From contig JAXBDG010000001.1 in assembly GCA_036320915.1 (NCBI GenBank), forward strand, positions 3,556,001-3,620,000: a DNA stretch of 64,000 nt. The letters run 5' to 3'. The position numbers were made by a program, and so were the translations under genes. Shown one piece after another: positions 61,701 through 64,000 of this stretch; position 1 is the stretch's first letter; the number at the start of each line of letters is the position of its first letter. Origin of the DNA: Linnemannia elongata (taxonomy: Eukaryota > Mortierellomycota > Mortierellomycetes > Mortierellales > Mortierellaceae). The notes under the pieces were generated by a model that saw only the letters and a program-made list of their open reading frames with translations, did no database searches and had not been told where the DNA came from.

Positions 61701-63144
61701 GGAGCTGGATCCTTGTTTGTCACTGGTCTCCGATTCAGGACCTCCCAGCATGTCGCCAATGTCGAAACTACTCGTAGAGGCATCGTCTAGTCCGAAGATC
61801 AAGGGCGGTAGGAATGGCGGGCCGATATCGACGGAAGGCAAGGCCGGATCAGTCTTTGAACGATGACCGCCATGAGAGTGTGGAGCGACTTTGTTGGATT
61901 TTGGTGGTGTTGCTTTATCGTGTTGCAGACTGTGGAAAGGTAGCCTTGGCATGTCTGGGCTCGAGCGATCAGCCACAGGTGCGTCGACGACGTTCGAATT
62001 ATGCTGGATATAATGCTGGTGTTGGTGCTGCTGCTGTTGATGTTGCTGTAGGTGCTGCTGGAGTTGTAGTTGGTGATACTGTTGTTGTTGTTGATTATGC
62101 TGTAGTTGCGCTTGCCGCTGCGGAAAGTCTCTGGATATGGGATTGTTGGCAATATCGTTGACAGTGCTGGAGTTGGAATGGCTGTGAGAATTGGTCGATG
62201 TCGAGAATGGATCTTGGGTTCGCTTCTACGGGGGGGGGAGGAAGATGGAAAGCAAAAGGTAGAGAGAGAGTGTGTGTGCGTGAGTAAGAGAGAGAGAGAG
62301 AAAAGAGTGACAGGTGCTTGCCAAGAAGGAGTGAGAAAGAGAGGGAAAGAGAGATTTGGCAGCAAATTCCTTCAGAAGGAAATATCTTTCGCTCTGACTG
62401 AAACTGAGACAGTGGCGTAGTGCTCAACAAATTGTTCCATACCTCGGCCTCTGGGATCGTCGGAAGTAGCTTCTCCATCATCCGCTCAGCTCGCGCCATC
62501 CTTTCTCGCTCCTCGCGTAGGCGTTTTGCCTCCTTGCGTTCCTGATGGCACTTCATGCAATAAATTCCCTGGGAGGTCTTTGCAAAGACCAGGTCTTCTA
62601 TCTTGGACTCGCACTGGATGCAGCGGAAGCAGTCTGCATGATAGGCTTCGTCGCCTGTTATGATTCATAAAGAGAGGAATAAAATAAGGGCAAGAGTCAG
62701 CAATTGTCGATCAAAGGAAAATCAAAGCACACCTCTCAACCTTGAGTTCTGTACCTGTCATAATAGCTTCGTCGAGGATCGGTCGCCGGCAAGAGTTGCA
62801 GTTGTAGGAGCACTGCTCGCAAATAGGGCTCCCATCGGACAGTAGGAGAAGGTTGCTATCACATTCTACCCTGTTTTTACACTTTGCACAACGAAAGCTA
62901 AACAGGCATTAAAGTAGCAAACAAGGGACACTGTGTCAGCAAGGACAGGGAATCACTATCACAGACTACCTGTCTTTGGCATTTGAGTGGCCAAGGAACG
63001 GTGAACTTTTCAAGTGGTATGAGAAGGGCAAGAGGAAGGAAGAACTTGCCATTGGACATGCCAGAGACCTTCGCCGAATGCTACAACACTTCCTTCTTCG
63101 ATGGAGCGGTGACAACCAAGGCAGACAGGGTCCTGATCTTCCAT
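58703..63144 (-). CDS. LIM-LIM-C1-RhoGAP protein (Rga type)
   Basis: Exons (minus) 63050-63144, 62755-62897, 62443-62654, 61449-62225, 61118-61359, 60163-61019, 58703-60051; 1224 residues. It should switch off a Rho/Cdc42 GTPase and control polarity or wall growth. LIM1 starts PVCLGCHRSIEEGSVVA; its HxxC (HVQCFRC) is restored only by a GC-AG intron at 62898-63049. LIM2 includes YHADCFRCIQC and GIYCMKCH. Then come a Gln/His-rich linker, a long coiled coil (about 410-600), and a C1 zinc finger (about 740-793), completed across a junction as CRNCAFHIHGRCMHDIIPGC. The RhoGAP domain (about 830-1010) has the arginine finger in GIYRRSG, and KNLSVVFGPTLMR. The tail is Ser/Pro/Gln-rich. The combination resembles Rga1/Rga3-like regulators of fission yeast. 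Confidence 0.93.
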
Positions 63145-63887
63145 TGTGTTTAAAAGTAAGAGAAAAGAGATGGGAGGGGGAAGGTCGGTTGGGGGGAGGG
63201 AAGTTGAATGTAGTTGTTGTTGTCGTTGTAGCTGTCGTTAATGGATGTTGTTGATTTGGAGGGAAAAGAGATGATGGTGCAGTAAGAAGAGAGGAGGGGG
63301 GTTGAAGTGGGGAGGGGGGGAGGGAGGAGAAACGAGCGGGAAAAAGGGTTTGAGGGAGGCTGTTGAGTTGAATTGGAGGGATACATACAGCCAACCACCT
63401 GTCTTCTTTCTTTCACTCTCCCTCTCCCTCCCTCCCTCCTCTCCCTCTCTCTTTTCTTTTTTTCTTTTCTCTCCTATCTGCCTGTCCGTTTGTCAATGTA
63501 TTACTTGGGATCCAAGAGCCCATTTCATTTCTGATGAAAATGATACACACACGTGACCTGACCCACCATTCTCAAGGACCCTTTTCTGCCGCCAATAAAA
63601 ATGGTGGTGCAAGTGACAAGTGGGAGAGCGAAGAGAGGAGAGAGTAGAGAGGAGAGAGGAAAGAGGAAAGAGGAAAGAGGATCGGTGGGGTGCCCCCCCT
63701 TTTTTTGAAATGACAGGTGGTGTGCGTGGGTGTACAACAGCAGCGTGACCATGAAGGGGATGGAAAGCGGGGAGGGACCATGCGTGCAGAACAGAGCAAC
63801 GAAAGAGAGAGAGAGAGAAAGAGCTTCTTCTCATTGTTGTTTGCTGCTTGTATGTGTATTGTGTGCGTTGCGTGTGTGTTGTAGGTG

Positions 63888-63934
<47 letters not shown>

Positions 63935-64000
63935 GTATGTGTTCTGCGTTTATGTGTAGTAAGTGTTGAAAAGAAAGAATGGAAAAAAAAGACGAAAAAG
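63145..64000. other. RhoGAP promoter region with microsatellites
   Basis: 856 bp to the window edge. G-rich/C-rich tracts near 63170-63340, a CT-repeat near 63415-63470, an AGAGAG/GAAAGAGGAAAG tract near 63630-63680 and a TG22 microsatellite at 63889-63933. No gene was recognised. Confidence 0.6.
63889..63933. repeat. TG/CA dinucleotide microsatellite
   Basis: About 22 uninterrupted TG units close to the right edge, in otherwise GT-rich sequence starting near 63850. Confidence 0.95.

Overview
The window is nuclear DNA of an early-diverging filamentous fungus, most likely a Mucoromycota member of the Mortierella type. That placement is inference. It rests on dense protein genes split by short GT-AG introns (mostly 55-400 bp), pyrimidine-rich leaders, long A/T and CT/GA simple repeats, an F-box/LRR gene family with remnants, and gene contents that read as fungal (Siw14-type phosphatase, kinase-less Mad3, LIM RhoGAP, Vma6, Sen2). 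No prophage, insertion sequence, CRISPR array, rRNA or tRNA gene was seen. I found 21 complete protein-coding genes and rebuilt their exons by hand. In every multi-exon gene the phases add up to a whole number of codons, and family motifs usually cross the junctions.

Left part (1-24 kb): the tail and a relic of F-box genes, a complete F-box gene (-), a Mad3/BubR1 spindle-checkpoint gene (-) with an ABBA-KEN-ABBA cassette, a uridine-kinase-like gene (+) whose catalytic residues look lost, a secreted GPI-type protein (+), a Thr-rich mucin-like membrane protein (-), WBP11 (-), a membrane-anchored protein that looks like a bacterial metal/siderophore-binding periplasmic protein (+), and an FAD monooxygenase (+).

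Middle (24-41 kb): a Siw14-type phosphatase (+), two more F-box genes (+) flanking an AFG2B/SPATA5L1-like two-domain AAA ATPase (+), a second divergent two-domain AAA ATPase (-), an ERMP1-like M28 peptidase (-), and a small secreted peptide precursor with two Kex2-type sites (+).

Right part (41-64 kb): a 2.2-kb simple-repeat gap, a SigF/NTF2-like protein (+), argininosuccinate lyase (+), V-ATPase subunit d (-), tRNA-splicing endonuclease Sen2 (+), mitochondrial 2-amino-3-ketobutyrate CoA ligase (-), ribosomal protein uL14/Rpl23 (-), GlcNAc-6-phosphate deacetylase (-) with an optional 247-codon in-frame segment, and a LIM-LIM-C1-RhoGAP protein (-) with a GC-AG intron. There are no operons. Genes are packed head-to-head (ERMP1/peptide gene, VMA6/SEN2) or tail-to-tail with under 100 bp between stops (F-box/AAA, SEN2/KBL). 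Functions are mostly unrelated housekeeping. The only hint of functional clustering is the two AFG2-type AAA ATPases within 9 kb and the F-box paralogs.
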